Made by a program: the position numbers and the translations under genes
Assembly (NCBI GenBank): GCA_937934645.1
Contig: CALGYZ010000022.1
Span: 28,871 to 92,870 of the forward strand
Direction of reading: 5' to 3'
DNA: 64,000 nucleotides
DNA from: an uncultured Bacillaceae bacterium
GTDB lineage: Bacteria; Bacillota; Bacilli; Bacillales; Caldibacillaceae
Notes under the pieces: model-generated
The model's input: only the letters and a program-made list of their open reading frames with translations
Database searches by the model: none
Told to the model about the DNA's origin: nothing
In this document: piece by piece, positions 25,894 through 34,436 of the stretch
How positions within the stretch are numbered: position 1 is the stretch's first letter
Layout of the letters: the number at the start of each line of letters is the position of its first letter

Positions 25894-27588
25894 TTAGAAT
25901 AATCCAGTGACCTTTCCGTCGTCATCAATGTCCATATGCATCGCCGCCGGTACCTTCGGAAGGCCGGGCATTGTCAGCATCGTTCCAGCATAAGCAACGA
26001 CAAAGCCGGCGCCAACGGACGGTTTTAACCCACGGATCGTAATCGTAAAATTCTCTGGTCTCCCAAGCTTTTCCCGGTCATCCGATAACGAATACTGGGT
26101 TTTGGCGATGCAAACGGGCAGTTTTTTCCAACCGTGCGCTTCAATTTCTTTCATATCTTTCTCCGCCTGGACGGTAAATTCCACATCTTTCGCGCCGTAA
26201 ACCTTTTGGCAAATCGTGCGGATTTTCGTCTCTATCGTATCCTCGTCAGAATAAAGCGTGGTAAAACGGTTTTTTCCCTCACCTTGTTCATTATTTAACA
26301 AAGACAGTATTTGTCTGGCCAGATCCAGTCCGCCTTTTCCTCCCTTTTCCCAAACTTCCGTCAAAGCAAAAGGAATATTCTGTTCTTTACACAACTCCGC
26401 GAACCGGTTAATTTCACTTTCACGGTCGTCGGCAAACCGGTTTAACGCAATGACAAATGGCAAGCCGAAATGTTTCACCGTCTCGATATGTTTCTTTAAG
26501 TTGGCGAACCCGGCTTCGACTGCGGCGCTGTTTTCCTCATGCAGTGCGGAAAGCGGAACGCCGCCGTGCATTTTTAACGCTCGGATCGTAGCGACAATAA
26601 CCACGGCATCCGGTGTCAGTCCACCGAGCCGGCATTTGATATTTAAAAACTTTTCCGCCCCCAAATCCGCACCGAATCCGGCCTCCGTTACCACATAATC
26701 CGCCAGTTTCAATGCAGTTTTTGTGGCAATTAAGCTGTTGCACCCGTGGGCGATATTGGCGAAAGGCCCGCCGTGGACAAATGCCGGGGTATGTTCGAGC
26801 GTCTGGACGAGATTCGGTTTGATCGCATCTTTTAATAATAGGGTTAATACCCCTTCGACACCTAGATCCTTTACCGTCACCGGTTCATTATGTATATTGT
26901 AGGCCACGACAATCCGGCTGATTTTTTCTTTTAAGTCCCTTAAATTATCCGCGAGGCAAAAAACGGCCATCATTTCCGATGCTGCGGTAATTTCAAAGTG
27001 ATCTTCCCGGGGTACGCCATTCTTTTTCCCGCCGAGCCCGACAACGATATTCCGTAAAACGCGGTCGTTTAAGTCCACCGCCCGTTTCCATAATATCGTC
27101 CGCGGATCGATTTGCAGTTCATTTCCTTGCTGGAGATGGTTGTCAATAAAAGATGCCAGCGCATTGTTTGCCGTTGTAATGGCATGCAAATCACCGGTAA
27201 AATGCAAATTGATGTCTTCCATCGGCACGACTTGGGCGTAACCGCCGCCGCATGCGCCGCCCTTCAATCCCATGACCGGTCCGAGGGATGGTTCCCTTAA
27301 GGCGATGACCACGTTTTTGCCGAGTTGTTTCATCGCATCGCCCAACCCGACGGTAACGGTCGATTTTCCTTCTCCGGCAGGAGTCGGATTAATGGACGTC
27401 ACTAAAATCAATTTTCCGTCTTCATTTTCCTCCAGCCGTTTTAATGCTTCATATGACAGCTTTCCTTTATATTTTCCGTATAATTCCAAATCATCTTCAT
27501 CAATCCCGATCAACCGGGCTATTTCCCTGATCGGTTTTAACTGTGCTTGTTGTGCGATTTCAATGTCTGACAACATCCTAGCCATCAT
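25894..27588 (-). CDS. fhs: Formate-tetrahydrofolate ligase
   Basis: A 564-residue enzyme that joins formate to tetrahydrofolate with ATP, feeding purine and fMet synthesis. The P-loop TPAGEGKST (69-77) and the family segment REPSLGPVMGLKGGACGGGYAQV are intact, with the expected length of about 555-565. The tandem ATGs follow GGAGGGTAC. fhs is absent from B. subtilis 168, so this locus differs from it. First gene of a two-gene unit with an unknown 171-aa protein. Confidence 0.97.
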   Translation of the reverse strand: MMARMLSDIEIAQQAQLKPIREIARLIGIDEDDLELYGKYKGKLSYEALKRLEENEDGKLILVTSINPTPAGEGKSTVTVGLGDAMKQLGKNVVIALREPSLGPVMGLKGGACGGGYAQVVPMEDINLHFTGDLHAITTANNALASFIDNHLQQGNELQIDPRTILWKRAVDLNDRVLRNIVVGLGGKKNGVPREDHFEITAASEMMAVFCLADNLRDLKEKISRIVVAYNIHNEPVTVKDLGVEGVLTLLLKDAIKPNLVQTLEHTPAFVHGGPFANIAHGCNSLIATKTALKLADYVVTEAGFGADLGAEKFLNIKCRLGGLTPDAVVIVATIRALKMHGGVPLSALHEENSAAVEAGFANLKKHIETVKHFGLPFVIALNRFADDRESEINRFAELCKEQNIPFALTEVWEKGGKGGLDLARQILSLLNNEQGEGKNRFTTLYSDEDTIETKIRTICQKVYGAKDVEFTVQAEKDMKEIEAHGWKKLPVCIAKTQYSLSDDREKLGRPENFTITIRGLKPSVGAGFVVAYAGTMLTMPGLPKVPAAMHMDIDDDGKVTGLF

Positions 27589-27773
27589 GTACCCTCCATT
27601 TTCATCTTCTATTGTTTTATTATAAACTTTTTAGAAAACAATATATATATAAATGTTAATAAAATCACATATTTTTTAAACTTTCGGCCCTGTGCGAAAT
27701 AAAAACGGAATTTACGCTAATCCGGTAAAAGGAAGCGTTTCCGGACGAAAGATGTGGATATTCCGGTTTTTAT

Positions 27774-27812
27774 AAAAAAAGCCGGAGGAATTTATTTTTC
27801 CTCCAGCTTTTT
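27774..27812 (-). terminator. Intrinsic terminator of mntR
   Basis: On the minus strand AAAGCTGGAGGAA pairs with TTCCTCCGGCTTT around a 7-base loop, ending in TTTTTT. The upstream arm overlaps the last codons of mntR. Confidence 0.9.
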
Positions 27813-28214
27813 TTGGAATTGCCGCAATTCTTCCAGCCTTTCCGGTCTTTCCTCAAAATATTGCACCAGATCGCCGATCCGGTCGATGGCGTTCCAGCTT
27901 AAATGATGTTCGATTCCTTCCACGTCATCGTAAACGTTTTCCTGATCTACACCGATCATTTCCAGGAATTGCTCAAGCAGCTCATGACGGTAAACGAGCC
28001 GCTTCCCGGTTTTTTTCCCCTTTGGCGTCAAAACAAAACCACGGTATTTTTCATAAATTAAATATTCATTTTTATCCAATTTTTGCACCATTTTCGTGAC
28101 AGAGGAAGGATGGACGGAAAGTGCTTCAGCTATATCGGATACCCGTGCATATCCTTTTCTCTCAGTCAACAAATAAATTTGCTCAATGTAATCTTCCATA
28201 CTCGGTGTCGGCAT
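27792..28214 (-). CDS. mntR: Manganese transport repressor
   Basis: A 140-residue DtxR-family regulator. The N-terminal winged helix is followed by a dimerisation domain. All metal ligands of B. subtilis MntR are in register: Asp8, Glu11, His77, Glu99, Glu102 and His103, so it should sense Mn(II). It represses Mn uptake (mntH, mntABCD) and activates efflux in B. subtilis; no such gene is within this window. GGAGGAAGATCG precedes the ATG. It is divergent from the csp gene to its right. Confidence 0.97.
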   Translation of the reverse strand: MPTPSMEDYIEQIYLLTERKGYARVSDIAEALSVHPSSVTKMVQKLDKNEYLIYEKYRGFVLTPKGKKTGKRLVYRHELLEQFLEMIGVDQENVYDDVEGIEHHLSWNAIDRIGDLVQYFEERPERLEELRQFQKKLEEK

Positions 28215-28366
28215 CGATCTTCCTCCAAAATTTGATAACGTATAATTAATATTTTACAACAGTTTAAAAAGTTGAACAACATTAACTGAATCATCACATT
28301 TTTGTGAAAATTAAATAAATAATATGTCGGGAATATTTTATACTTTTTAGATGTCTGCAAATTTTC

Positions 28367-28395
28367 TTGACTATGAATGCACTTTATTGTATATT
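28367..28395 (+). promoter_or_regulatory. Sigma-A promoter of the third csp gene
   Basis: TTGACT and TATATT are exactly 17 bases apart. The leader would be about 90 bases, with the palindrome GCATGC and a GC-rich hairpin (CACCGGTCGGGTG) before the ribosome site. Confidence 0.75.
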
Positions 28396-28491
28396 TTACT
28401 TAATCAATTAACGTTGCATGCATGTAAACGTTTTTTGATAATTTATTTTCATGCACCGGTCGGGTGCCGTAAGTTTAGGAGGAATAAAGTT

Positions 28492-28692
28492 ATGCAAAAT
28501 GGAAAAGTAAAATGGTTTAATAACGAAAAAGGTTACGGCTTCATTGAAGTCGAAGGCGGAAATGACGTATTTGTCCACTACACCGCCATTCAGGGCGAAG
28601 GTTTCAAAACCCTGGAAGAAGGCCAGGAAGTTTCCTTTGAAATTGTCGAAGGAGACAGAGGACCACAAGCTGCGAATGTTGTAAAATTATAA
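28492..28692 (+). CDS. cspD: Cold-shock protein, CspD/CspB type
   Basis: A 66-residue cold-shock domain with RNP1 (KGYGFI) and RNP2 (VFVHYTAI). It is nearly identical to the protein encoded at 3.0-3.2 kb. AGGAGGAATAAAGTT precedes the ATG; 47 open codons upstream belong to the leader. Its place beside the ypeQ-ypeP genes matches cspD of B. subtilis. Monocistronic, with promoter and terminator visible. Confidence 0.97.
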   Translation: MQNGKVKWFNNEKGYGFIEVEGGNDVFVHYTAIQGEGFKTLEEGQEVSFEIVEGDRGPQAANVVKL

Positions 28693-28740
28693 AATGCATC
28701 GGTGGATGATAAAAATGTAACACTGAAACTGCAAACAACA

Positions 28741-28766
28741 GGCTGGCATACCGCCAGCCTTTATTT
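28741..28766 (+). terminator. Intrinsic terminator of the third csp gene
   Basis: GGCTGGC (28741-28747) pairs with GCCAGCC (28753-28759), followed by TTTATTTAT. It may also stop the minus-strand gene arriving from the right. Confidence 0.75.
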
Positions 28767-28977
28767 ATGTCAAATACTTCCGTCCGGTTTCCTGTATTTT
28801 CAAGCCGACCGTGCATTGGCGGATGCAAAAACGGTGGGCGTAACGGCGTCCCTTTTTCTTTTTATAATATTGGAATAAAAAACATCCTTCACAATAGGAA
28901 AGTAAATCATCAATTTCATTCAATATTTCTTTACGGCTTTTCCTTTCTTTTTCATCCATGGTCTCTGACTGTTTCAT
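28765..28977 (-). CDS. ypeQ: YpeQ-like small zinc-finger protein
   Basis: A 70-residue protein with a CxxC-N15-HxxCxxxC cluster (Cys29, Cys32, His48, Cys51, Cys55), preceded by a charged helix (KERKSRKEILNEIDDLL). It matches the small zinc-finger protein next to ypeP in B. subtilis. AGGTGATTAAGCAAG precedes the ATG, which lies a few bases after the ypeP stop, so the two are cotranscribed. Function unknown; nucleic-acid binding is plausible. Confidence 0.82.
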   Translation of the reverse strand: MKQSETMDEKERKSRKEILNEIDDLLSYCEGCFLFQYYKKKKGRRYAHRFCIRQCTVGLKIQETGRKYLT

Positions 28978-28982
28978 CTTGC

Positions 28983-29642
28983 TTAATCACCTGTCTTTTG
29001 TCTACTTTCAATCTTTATGCCGTTTACGGCCTGGCGGGCCAGATGATCCGCCTCTTTATTTTCATTCCGGGAAACGGGAACGAAAGACGGAGCAATTTTT
29101 AACTGTTCAATCAAATGTTCAATGCGGTCCAGCCAGCGGTTTAACCGTTCATCATAGACAGGCCACTCCCCTGCAAGTTGCATGAGCACCCCCTGACTGT
29201 CCCCCTTTATTATAACTTTCTTTGCGGCAAGCGGAAATCCTGTCAGTTTTTGCAATGCAAAGTAAAGAGCGGCATATTCTGCTTCATTATTGGAAATAAA
29301 ATGATCAAATCGTTCATTCCAGCGGTGCCGGTACCGTTCTTTTCCTAGACGGTAATAAAGGACAGCCCCGGCGCCTGCACGTCCGGTTTCCCGGTCAAAA
29401 CCGCCGTCAAAATACAATTCCGTTTCATCCGGTTTCGCTTCGATTTTTCTGACGAGCTGTTTAAGGTCTTTTTTCTTCCAGTAACGGCCGGTGTCATCGA
29501 TGAACTCCAAAGACATCACCCTACCGGTTTTTTCCAAATCATCCGCGACGGCCAGGACATCATCTTGCTCTAACTCTTCCGAGATAAACACCGTCTTTAT
29601 ATGTTTATGATTTTCGTATTCCCATTTGATTTTAAACTTCAT
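28983..29642 (-). CDS. ypeP: YpeP-like RNase H-fold protein
   Basis: A 219-residue protein. Residues 1-70 form a basic N-terminal domain, and 75-210 an RNase H domain with acidic residues in the expected places: Asp79 (YFDGGFD), Glu120/Glu122 (NNEAEY), Asp148 (GDSQGV) and Asp199 (KEADHLA). It may cleave RNA in RNA-DNA hybrids, although activity of this group in Bacillus is not well established. Upstream gene of the ypeP-ypeQ pair and divergent from the second RNase H-fold gene. Confidence 0.88.
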   Translation of the reverse strand: MKFKIKWEYENHKHIKTVFISEELEQDDVLAVADDLEKTGRVMSLEFIDDTGRYWKKKDLKQLVRKIEAKPDETELYFDGGFDRETGRAGAGAVLYYRLGKERYRHRWNERFDHFISNNEAEYAALYFALQKLTGFPLAAKKVIIKGDSQGVLMQLAGEWPVYDERLNRWLDRIEHLIEQLKIAPSFVPVSRNENKEADHLARQAVNGIKIESRQKTGD

Positions 29643-29775
29643 ATTTATCCCTGCTTTTTCAGTAATAAAACCAATTCACAGAAAAAGGATTTTCCGTTAA
29701 AATGTACATGATACATGTTATCATAAGCTGCTCCTTATTTTTTATGCAGCGTTTCAGATATGCGGGAGGTTTGGA

Positions 29776-30168
29776 ATGATCGAAGTATATATTGACGGCG
29801 CCAGTTCCGGAAATCCGGGACCCAGCGGTGCCGGCATTTTTATAAAAGGAAACGGAAAAGTGGAAGAATACGCCATCCCTTTGGGTACCATGGACAATCA
29901 TGAAGCGGAATTTACCGCCCTCGTCAAAGCGCTGGAAATATGCCGGGAAAAACAATTCCGGATTGTATCAGTCCGCACCGATTCAAAAATCGTCAGTGAT
30001 TCGATGGAAAAACAGTTCGTCAAACGGCGTGAACTGAAACCGTATTTGAAAAGTGCCCTCGCCATCACCGGCGGGTTTGATTTATTTTTTATCAAGTGGA
30101 TTCCCGGACGGCAAAACAAGCAGGCCGACCGGCTGGCGAAGGAAGCCATCAGAAAAAATGAAGAGTAA
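29776..30168 (+). CDS. ypdQ: YpdQ-like RNase HI family protein
   Basis: A 130-residue RNase HI-fold protein with Asp7 (YIDGASSGNPG), Glu43/Glu45 (HEAEF), Asp69 (RTDSKIV) and Asp118 (KQADRLA), the four-acid pattern of active RNase HI. The basic handle loop of E. coli RNase HI is missing, as in other short Bacillus homologues. GGGAGGTTTGG precedes the ATG. An EamA transporter gene follows with a 12-base gap. The divergent ypeP encodes a second RNase H-fold protein. Confidence 0.9.
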   Translation: MIEVYIDGASSGNPGPSGAGIFIKGNGKVEEYAIPLGTMDNHEAEFTALVKALEICREKQFRIVSVRTDSKIVSDSMEKQFVKRRELKPYLKSALAITGGFDLFFIKWIPGRQNKQADRLAKEAIRKNEE

Positions 30169-30180
30169 AGGATGTTTGTC

Positions 30181-31104
30181 ATGAGCAGGATGACCGTTGC
30201 CAATATTATCCTGTTATTCGTCGCCTTTATTTGGGGGGCAACGTTTGTCGTTGTCCAAAACGCAATCGCATTTTTGGAGCCCCATTCGTTTAACAGCTTC
30301 CGCTTTTTGATGGCAGCCGTCCTGTTGTTGGGCTGGCTGCTCTTATTTAAAAGAGAGCAGATGAAAGCATTGGACAGGAAATTTTTATTATCCGCCTGTT
30401 TACTCGGATTTTGGCTGTTTACCGGTTATGCATTGCAAACCCTCGGCCTTCTTTATACAACATCTTCAAAAGCAGGATTTATTACCGGTTTAAGCGTCGT
30501 ACTGGTTCCGCTCTTATCTTTTTTCATTTTAAAAGTTAAACCGGGAATGAATGCCATCGCCGGTGTTTGTATTGCCACTGCCGGGCTTTATTTGCTCACG
30601 ATGGCCGGGGATACGGGCATCAATTTCGGCGATGTTCTCGTTTTTGGAGGTGCCGTCGGTTTTGCCATGCAGATCATTTATACCGGTCAATATACAACGA
30701 AATATCCGGCCCTTTTATTAACCGTCGTTCAAATCATATGTGTTTTCCTGTTCTCCGGTATTTGCGCCTTTTTGTTTGAAGATTGGCAAAAAGTTGTGGA
30801 TCCGGAAATTGTTCTCCGGCCTGAAGTGATTATCGCCCTGGTCATCACCAGCGTTTTGGCAACCGCCTTTGCCTTTCTCGCCCAAACGTATTTTCAAAAA
30901 TATACGACGGCTACCCATACGGCCTTGATCTTCTCCACAGAGCCGGTTTTTGCCGCCCTCACCGCATTTGTATTTGCTGGTGAACGGCTCGGAATGAACG
31001 GGATCACCGGCTCATTATGTATTCTAGGCGGTATGATTCTTGCGGAATTGCCGGCAAAACGGAGAAAAATAAAAACAAGACAGGCGGAAAAAAGAGTCAT
31101 TTAA
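30181..31104 (+). CDS. EamA/DMT family transporter
   Basis: A 307-residue integral membrane protein with ten predicted membrane segments in two EamA repeats. The first repeat begins NIILLFVAFIWGATFVV, and the second ends in EPVFAALTAFVFAGERL with the GSLCILGGMILAE signature. The family exports or imports small metabolites; the substrate cannot be told. The ATG at 30181 is chosen because AAAGGATG lies 6 bases ahead; the ATG at 30172 overlaps that site. It follows ypdQ closely, so the two are probably cotranscribed. Confidence 0.9.
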   Translation: MSRMTVANIILLFVAFIWGATFVVVQNAIAFLEPHSFNSFRFLMAAVLLLGWLLLFKREQMKALDRKFLLSACLLGFWLFTGYALQTLGLLYTTSSKAGFITGLSVVLVPLLSFFILKVKPGMNAIAGVCIATAGLYLLTMAGDTGINFGDVLVFGGAVGFAMQIIYTGQYTTKYPALLLTVVQIICVFLFSGICAFLFEDWQKVVDPEIVLRPEVIIALVITSVLATAFAFLAQTYFQKYTTATHTALIFSTEPVFAALTAFVFAGERLGMNGITGSLCILGGMILAELPAKRRKIKTRQAEKRVI

Positions 31105-31143
31105 CGGAAACGGCCTGCTTTTTCCCGGAGCAGGCAAACCATT

Positions 31144-31419
31144 TTACAGGAGGCGGAGCTTTTTTACATAGTGATATGCTTCTTTTTTCGTTGTAATTTG
31201 CTGTTCTTTGAATCTTTCAATTAAAGATAAATAAAAGCTTCCATCAAACCGTTTTTGTATTTTCAGCGTGATTTCAATGGCCGCGATTACCGCCTCGGCT
31301 CCGGCATCCGCCAGTTCCATACCGAAATAAATGAATCCGATCGCATCTTCTTTAAAAGGAAATCCTTTCCCCTGTAAAAATAATATATATTCACCAACCG
31401 CTTCTTTTTCTGTTTTCAT
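31144..31419 (-). CDS. Small DUF6123-like protein
   Basis: A 91-residue, mostly helical cytoplasmic protein. The segment DAIGFIYFGMELADAGAEAVIAAIEITLKIQKRFDGSFY resembles DUF6123 proteins of Bacillus, from memory. GAAGGATGGTTAT precedes the ATG. It converges with the EamA gene; a CCTGC hairpin lies between them without a clear T run. It is the last backbone gene before the catabolic island. Function unknown. Confidence 0.72.
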   Translation of the reverse strand: MKTEKEAVGEYILFLQGKGFPFKEDAIGFIYFGMELADAGAEAVIAAIEITLKIQKRFDGSFYLSLIERFKEQQITTKKEAYHYVKKLRLL

Positions 31420-31540
31420 ATAACCATCCTTCGATTCTCCTGTTGTATACGCTTGCCAACTTCCATCATATCATGAATCAAATTTTTACGGTCATTCCCT
31501 TTCCCGTCCGGAAACGAAAAGCTTCAACAATACACCTGCC

Positions 31541-31590
31541 CGCAAGAAAATAATAAGCCGCACCGGGGATATTCATCCCGGTACGGCTTA
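31541..31590 (-). terminator. Terminator-like hairpin at the left end of the catabolic island
   Basis: TAAGCCG-C-ACCGGG pairs with CCCGGT-A-CGGCTTA (31554-31590), followed on the minus strand by TTATTATTTTCTT. It would end the transcript coming through the GntP gene. The stretch 31420-31739 otherwise holds only the palindrome at 31657-31679. Confidence 0.75.
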
Positions 31591-31656
31591 TCCGGTATAT
31601 ATAAAACTGAGGGGGGAACTGCAGAAACAGCATGAACTCTCTGAAAAATCTATTTC

Positions 31657-31679
31657 AAGGATGAAACGGTTTCATCCTT
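31657..31679. repeat. Perfect palindrome sharing a 19-bp core with the other side of the GntP gene
   Basis: AAGGATGAAAC-G-GTTTCATCCTT is a perfect 11-base inverted repeat. Its segment at 31661-31679 matches 33286-33304 in 18 of 19 positions. It could be an operator, a terminator stem or a trace of insertion. It resembles a CcpA cre site but is one base too short at the centre. Confidence 0.6.
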
Positions 31680-31739
31680 ATTCGCACTGCTTAGCACATG
31701 TTTAAAAAATTTTTGTCAAGAAATATATATAATTTGAGA

Positions 31740-33191
31740 TTAAACTGTGATATCTTTTGTACTTCTTCTACTTTTACTTCCTTCAAAATTATAGATTATG
31801 AATGATACTAAAAGAATTGTTGCTATAACAATTAATGCCAGAGATAATGATATATCGATGAGTAAGATAAGAATAATTCCAACAATTGATGCTATCGATG
31901 AAAGAATTGTATAGGTGGCAAAAGTCTCTTTCAATGATAAATCAAAAAATTCTTTCACCATCCAAAAACCAGGATCATTTACATGTGAAGCAAATGCTGT
32001 TCCAGCACCTGTTGCAAGTGCCACTAGAGCTAAATTAGCGTCTGGAAAAGCATTTAACATTGGGACAACTAGACCCGCAGTCGAGATCGCTGCTACGGTC
32101 CCAGATCCTAAACAGATACGGAAAATTACGGCAATTATCCATGATAACAAAATAGGAGAAATTGTAAGATTAGTAAAAATTTGTGAAATATAATCTCCTA
32201 CACCACCATCTATAATTACTTGTTTAAATGCTCCTCCTCCACCAGTAATCAAAATTAGCAAACCGATTGCATTTACTGATGCCCCGGCAGAGGACATTAA
32301 ATCCTTCATCGGTATATTTCTGGCAATTCCCATAGTATAAATTGCAAAAATTAGGGAAATTAATAGAGAAACAGGAGCTTGACCAATAAAACGGACTATT
32401 TCAACTAATAAATTGTCTTTGAAGCCTATTGACTGTTGTAATATATCTAAAAAAGCAGCTGCAAACATTAACAAAATAGGAAATACTGCTACTAAAACGC
32501 TAATTCCGAATCCAGGAGTTTCTTCTATTTTCCATTTTTTCTGATCTCCAATTGCTTCTTTGTTACCTGTTTTAGTAAATGCACTGGGAATCCATCTTTT
32601 ATTAAGTTTAGGAAACAAAATTCCTGCAACAACTGTTGCTGGTATTCCCACAATTATTCCATATAACAATACTTTAGCAATATCCGCACCGTACTCTAAA
32701 GTAACTGCAGTTATGCCAGGATGAGGAGGCAAAAAACTATGAGTAACTACTAACGCACCTGCCATAGTAAGTCCAAAATGAGTAATTGAAATATCTAATT
32801 CTTTAGAAATCATATAAATAATTGGGATTAAAAGAATAAAAGCAACATCCCAAAATAATGCGATTCCAACTATAAATGAAGCAGTAGCAATTGCCCATTG
32901 TACGTTACGTTTACCAAATTTTTCAATTAATGTGATCGATATACGATAAGCACCACCTGCGTCAGCGATTAACCGGCCGATCATTGCCCCAAACCCCAAA
33001 ATTAATGCAATATGACCGAGAGTTCCGGCTAAACCTGCTTCTATCGAAAGAAATATTTCCTCAAGGGGTATGCCTAACATAAATGCAACAATAAATGAAA
33101 CAAGAATTAGGGAAATAAAAGCATTTAATTTAAAATATGTTATTAGAAAGATTAAAAGAATTACACCTAAAGCAACTATTAGTAAAGGCAT
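31740..33191 (-). CDS. GntP family permease
   Basis: A 483-residue integral membrane protein with about 13 hydrophobic segments. The GntP signatures GGGGAFKQVIIDGGVGDYI and HVNDPGFWMVKEFF are present. The family imports gluconate and related organic acids with protons. It is somewhat longer than the usual 440-450, with an extra C-terminal segment. Its DNA is clearly more AT-rich than its neighbours and nearly lacks the CCGG sequences common elsewhere, a sign of separate acquisition. AGGGGGGATTGT precedes the ATG. Last gene of the oxygenase arm, so an aromatic acid or pathway intermediate is a possible substrate. Confidence 0.9.
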   Translation of the reverse strand: MPLLIVALGVILLIFLITYFKLNAFISLILVSFIVAFMLGIPLEEIFLSIEAGLAGTLGHIALILGFGAMIGRLIADAGGAYRISITLIEKFGKRNVQWAIATASFIVGIALFWDVAFILLIPIIYMISKELDISITHFGLTMAGALVVTHSFLPPHPGITAVTLEYGADIAKVLLYGIIVGIPATVVAGILFPKLNKRWIPSAFTKTGNKEAIGDQKKWKIEETPGFGISVLVAVFPILLMFAAAFLDILQQSIGFKDNLLVEIVRFIGQAPVSLLISLIFAIYTMGIARNIPMKDLMSSAGASVNAIGLLILITGGGGAFKQVIIDGGVGDYISQIFTNLTISPILLSWIIAVIFRICLGSGTVAAISTAGLVVPMLNAFPDANLALVALATGAGTAFASHVNDPGFWMVKEFFDLSLKETFATYTILSSIASIVGIILILLIDISLSLALIVIATILLVSFIIYNFEGSKSRRSTKDITV

Positions 33192-33267
33192 ACAATCCCC
33201 CCTAATACCGAGCCATCAAATAATTAAATTTGTTGAATACAACCTTTTTATTAGGAGAAAACATTGT

Positions 33268-34242
33268 TTATGCTAAATCATGTAAATGAAACGGATTCAT
33301 CCTTTTTTTTTTCCGGTTCATTTGCAGCAGTTTGATCAGATCAAGGTAGCTGTCGTCCCGTTTGCGGATGGCGTTTTTTCCATAATCGTCATATTGATAG
33401 AATCCTTCATTTGTCCGGATTCCGTGTTTGCCGTTTTTCACCATGTCTTCCAGGAAGGCCGGAACTTCCCTCGTGTTGGATAAATCTTTTAAAATATTTC
33501 CGACCATCGCTTTTGTCGTTTCCAGACCGGCTAAATCCTGGCTCTCCAACGGACCGCAGAATACCCATTTAAAGCCCATGCTTCCTTTCATTGCAATATC
33601 AATATCTTCAGCAGTGGCAACGCCTTGCTCCATTAAATGAAAAGCTTCCCTTAACATGGCAACCTGGATGCGGTTCACGATAAATCCGGTAATTTCTTTT
33701 TTCAGGACAACAGGGGATTTTCCAATTTCCTTCATTAAATCATACGTCGTATTGACAACCTCTTCAGCCGTTTTCTCAAACTTCACGATTTCTACAATCG
33801 GAACGAGCTGCGGAGGGTTGAAGAAATGAGTAATGATAAAACGTTCGGGATGTTTGGCACGCTTCGTCAACTCTTTCAACGGAAAGGTGGACGTGTTGGA
33901 TGAAATGATCGTTTTTTCCGAAACGGTTTCTTCGATCGTTTCATACAAATCCAGTTTTTGTTCCAACACCTCAGGGATGGATTCCAGAACGAAATCCGCA
34001 TCTTGCAATGCTTCCATCAGATCCGTTGTAAACGTAATGCGGGAAAGCACCGCATCCTTTTCCTGTTCCGTCAATAATTCCTTTTCTACCATAATGGACA
34101 GGCTGTTCGTAATCAGTTCCTTTGCCTTTTCCAGGGACGACTCCCGTCTTGCACGGATCCGGACATTTTTTCCCGCCCGGGCAAATAGCAGGGCAACACC
34201 GTGTCCCATCACTCCTGCTCCGAGCACGGTAACATTTTTCAT
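33268..34242 (-). CDS. 3-hydroxyacyl-CoA dehydrogenase-like protein
   Basis: A 324-residue NAD-dependent dehydrogenase of the HbdA/lambda-crystallin family. It has a Rossmann start GAGVMGHG (8-15), the catalytic segments SSNTSTFPL and HFFNPPQLVPIVEI, and the C-terminal helical domain. The sequence fits 3-hydroxybutyryl-CoA dehydrogenase, but close relatives oxidise L-gulonate or carnitine. In this operon the substrate may be a non-CoA hydroxy acid. GGGGGTTATCTT precedes the ATG. The C-terminal codons carry one copy of the 19-bp repeat flanking the GntP gene. The 194 bases between it and the ferredoxin gene hold no gene. Confidence 0.85.
   Translation of the reverse strand: MKNVTVLGAGVMGHGVALLFARAGKNVRIRARRESSLEKAKELITNSLSIMVEKELLTEQEKDAVLSRITFTTDLMEALQDADFVLESIPEVLEQKLDLYETIEETVSEKTIISSNTSTFPLKELTKRAKHPERFIITHFFNPPQLVPIVEIVKFEKTAEEVVNTTYDLMKEIGKSPVVLKKEITGFIVNRIQVAMLREAFHLMEQGVATAEDIDIAMKGSMGFKWVFCGPLESQDLAGLETTKAMVGNILKDLSNTREVPAFLEDMVKNGKHGIRTNEGFYQYDDYGKNAIRKRDDSYLDLIKLLQMNRKKKRMNPFHLHDLA
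33286..33304. repeat. Second copy of the 19-bp core flanking the GntP gene
   Basis: Matches the palindrome left of GntP at 18 of 19 positions. Here it lies inside the last codons of the dehydrogenase gene and is not a complete palindrome. Confidence 0.55.
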
Positions 34243-34436
34243 AAGATAACCCCCAATTCATTTTTTCAATTCAGGTAAAGCATGAGTTGGTTCATTCCGG
34301 CAAAAAAGAAGTTTCAGGGGGGATTGTCTTATTTCTTTGTGCAACAAATCAGGCATGTGGAATGTGTGGGATCCGGATCCCGCCGTACCGGTCGAACATG
34401 ACAGAACGGCCGTCAGGCGTTTTCCGGATAATGGAT

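Noticed and set aside
31657..31679. cre site for CcpA at the palindrome left of GntP
   Set aside because: The spacing between the half-sites is one base shorter than the cre consensus, and it lies downstream of the gene rather than near a promoter.
34360..34395. GGATCCGGATCC palindrome as a mobile-element end or operator
   Set aside because: A short palindrome made of two BamHI-like sites, with no second copy or transposase nearby; it could be chance in this CCGG-rich DNA.
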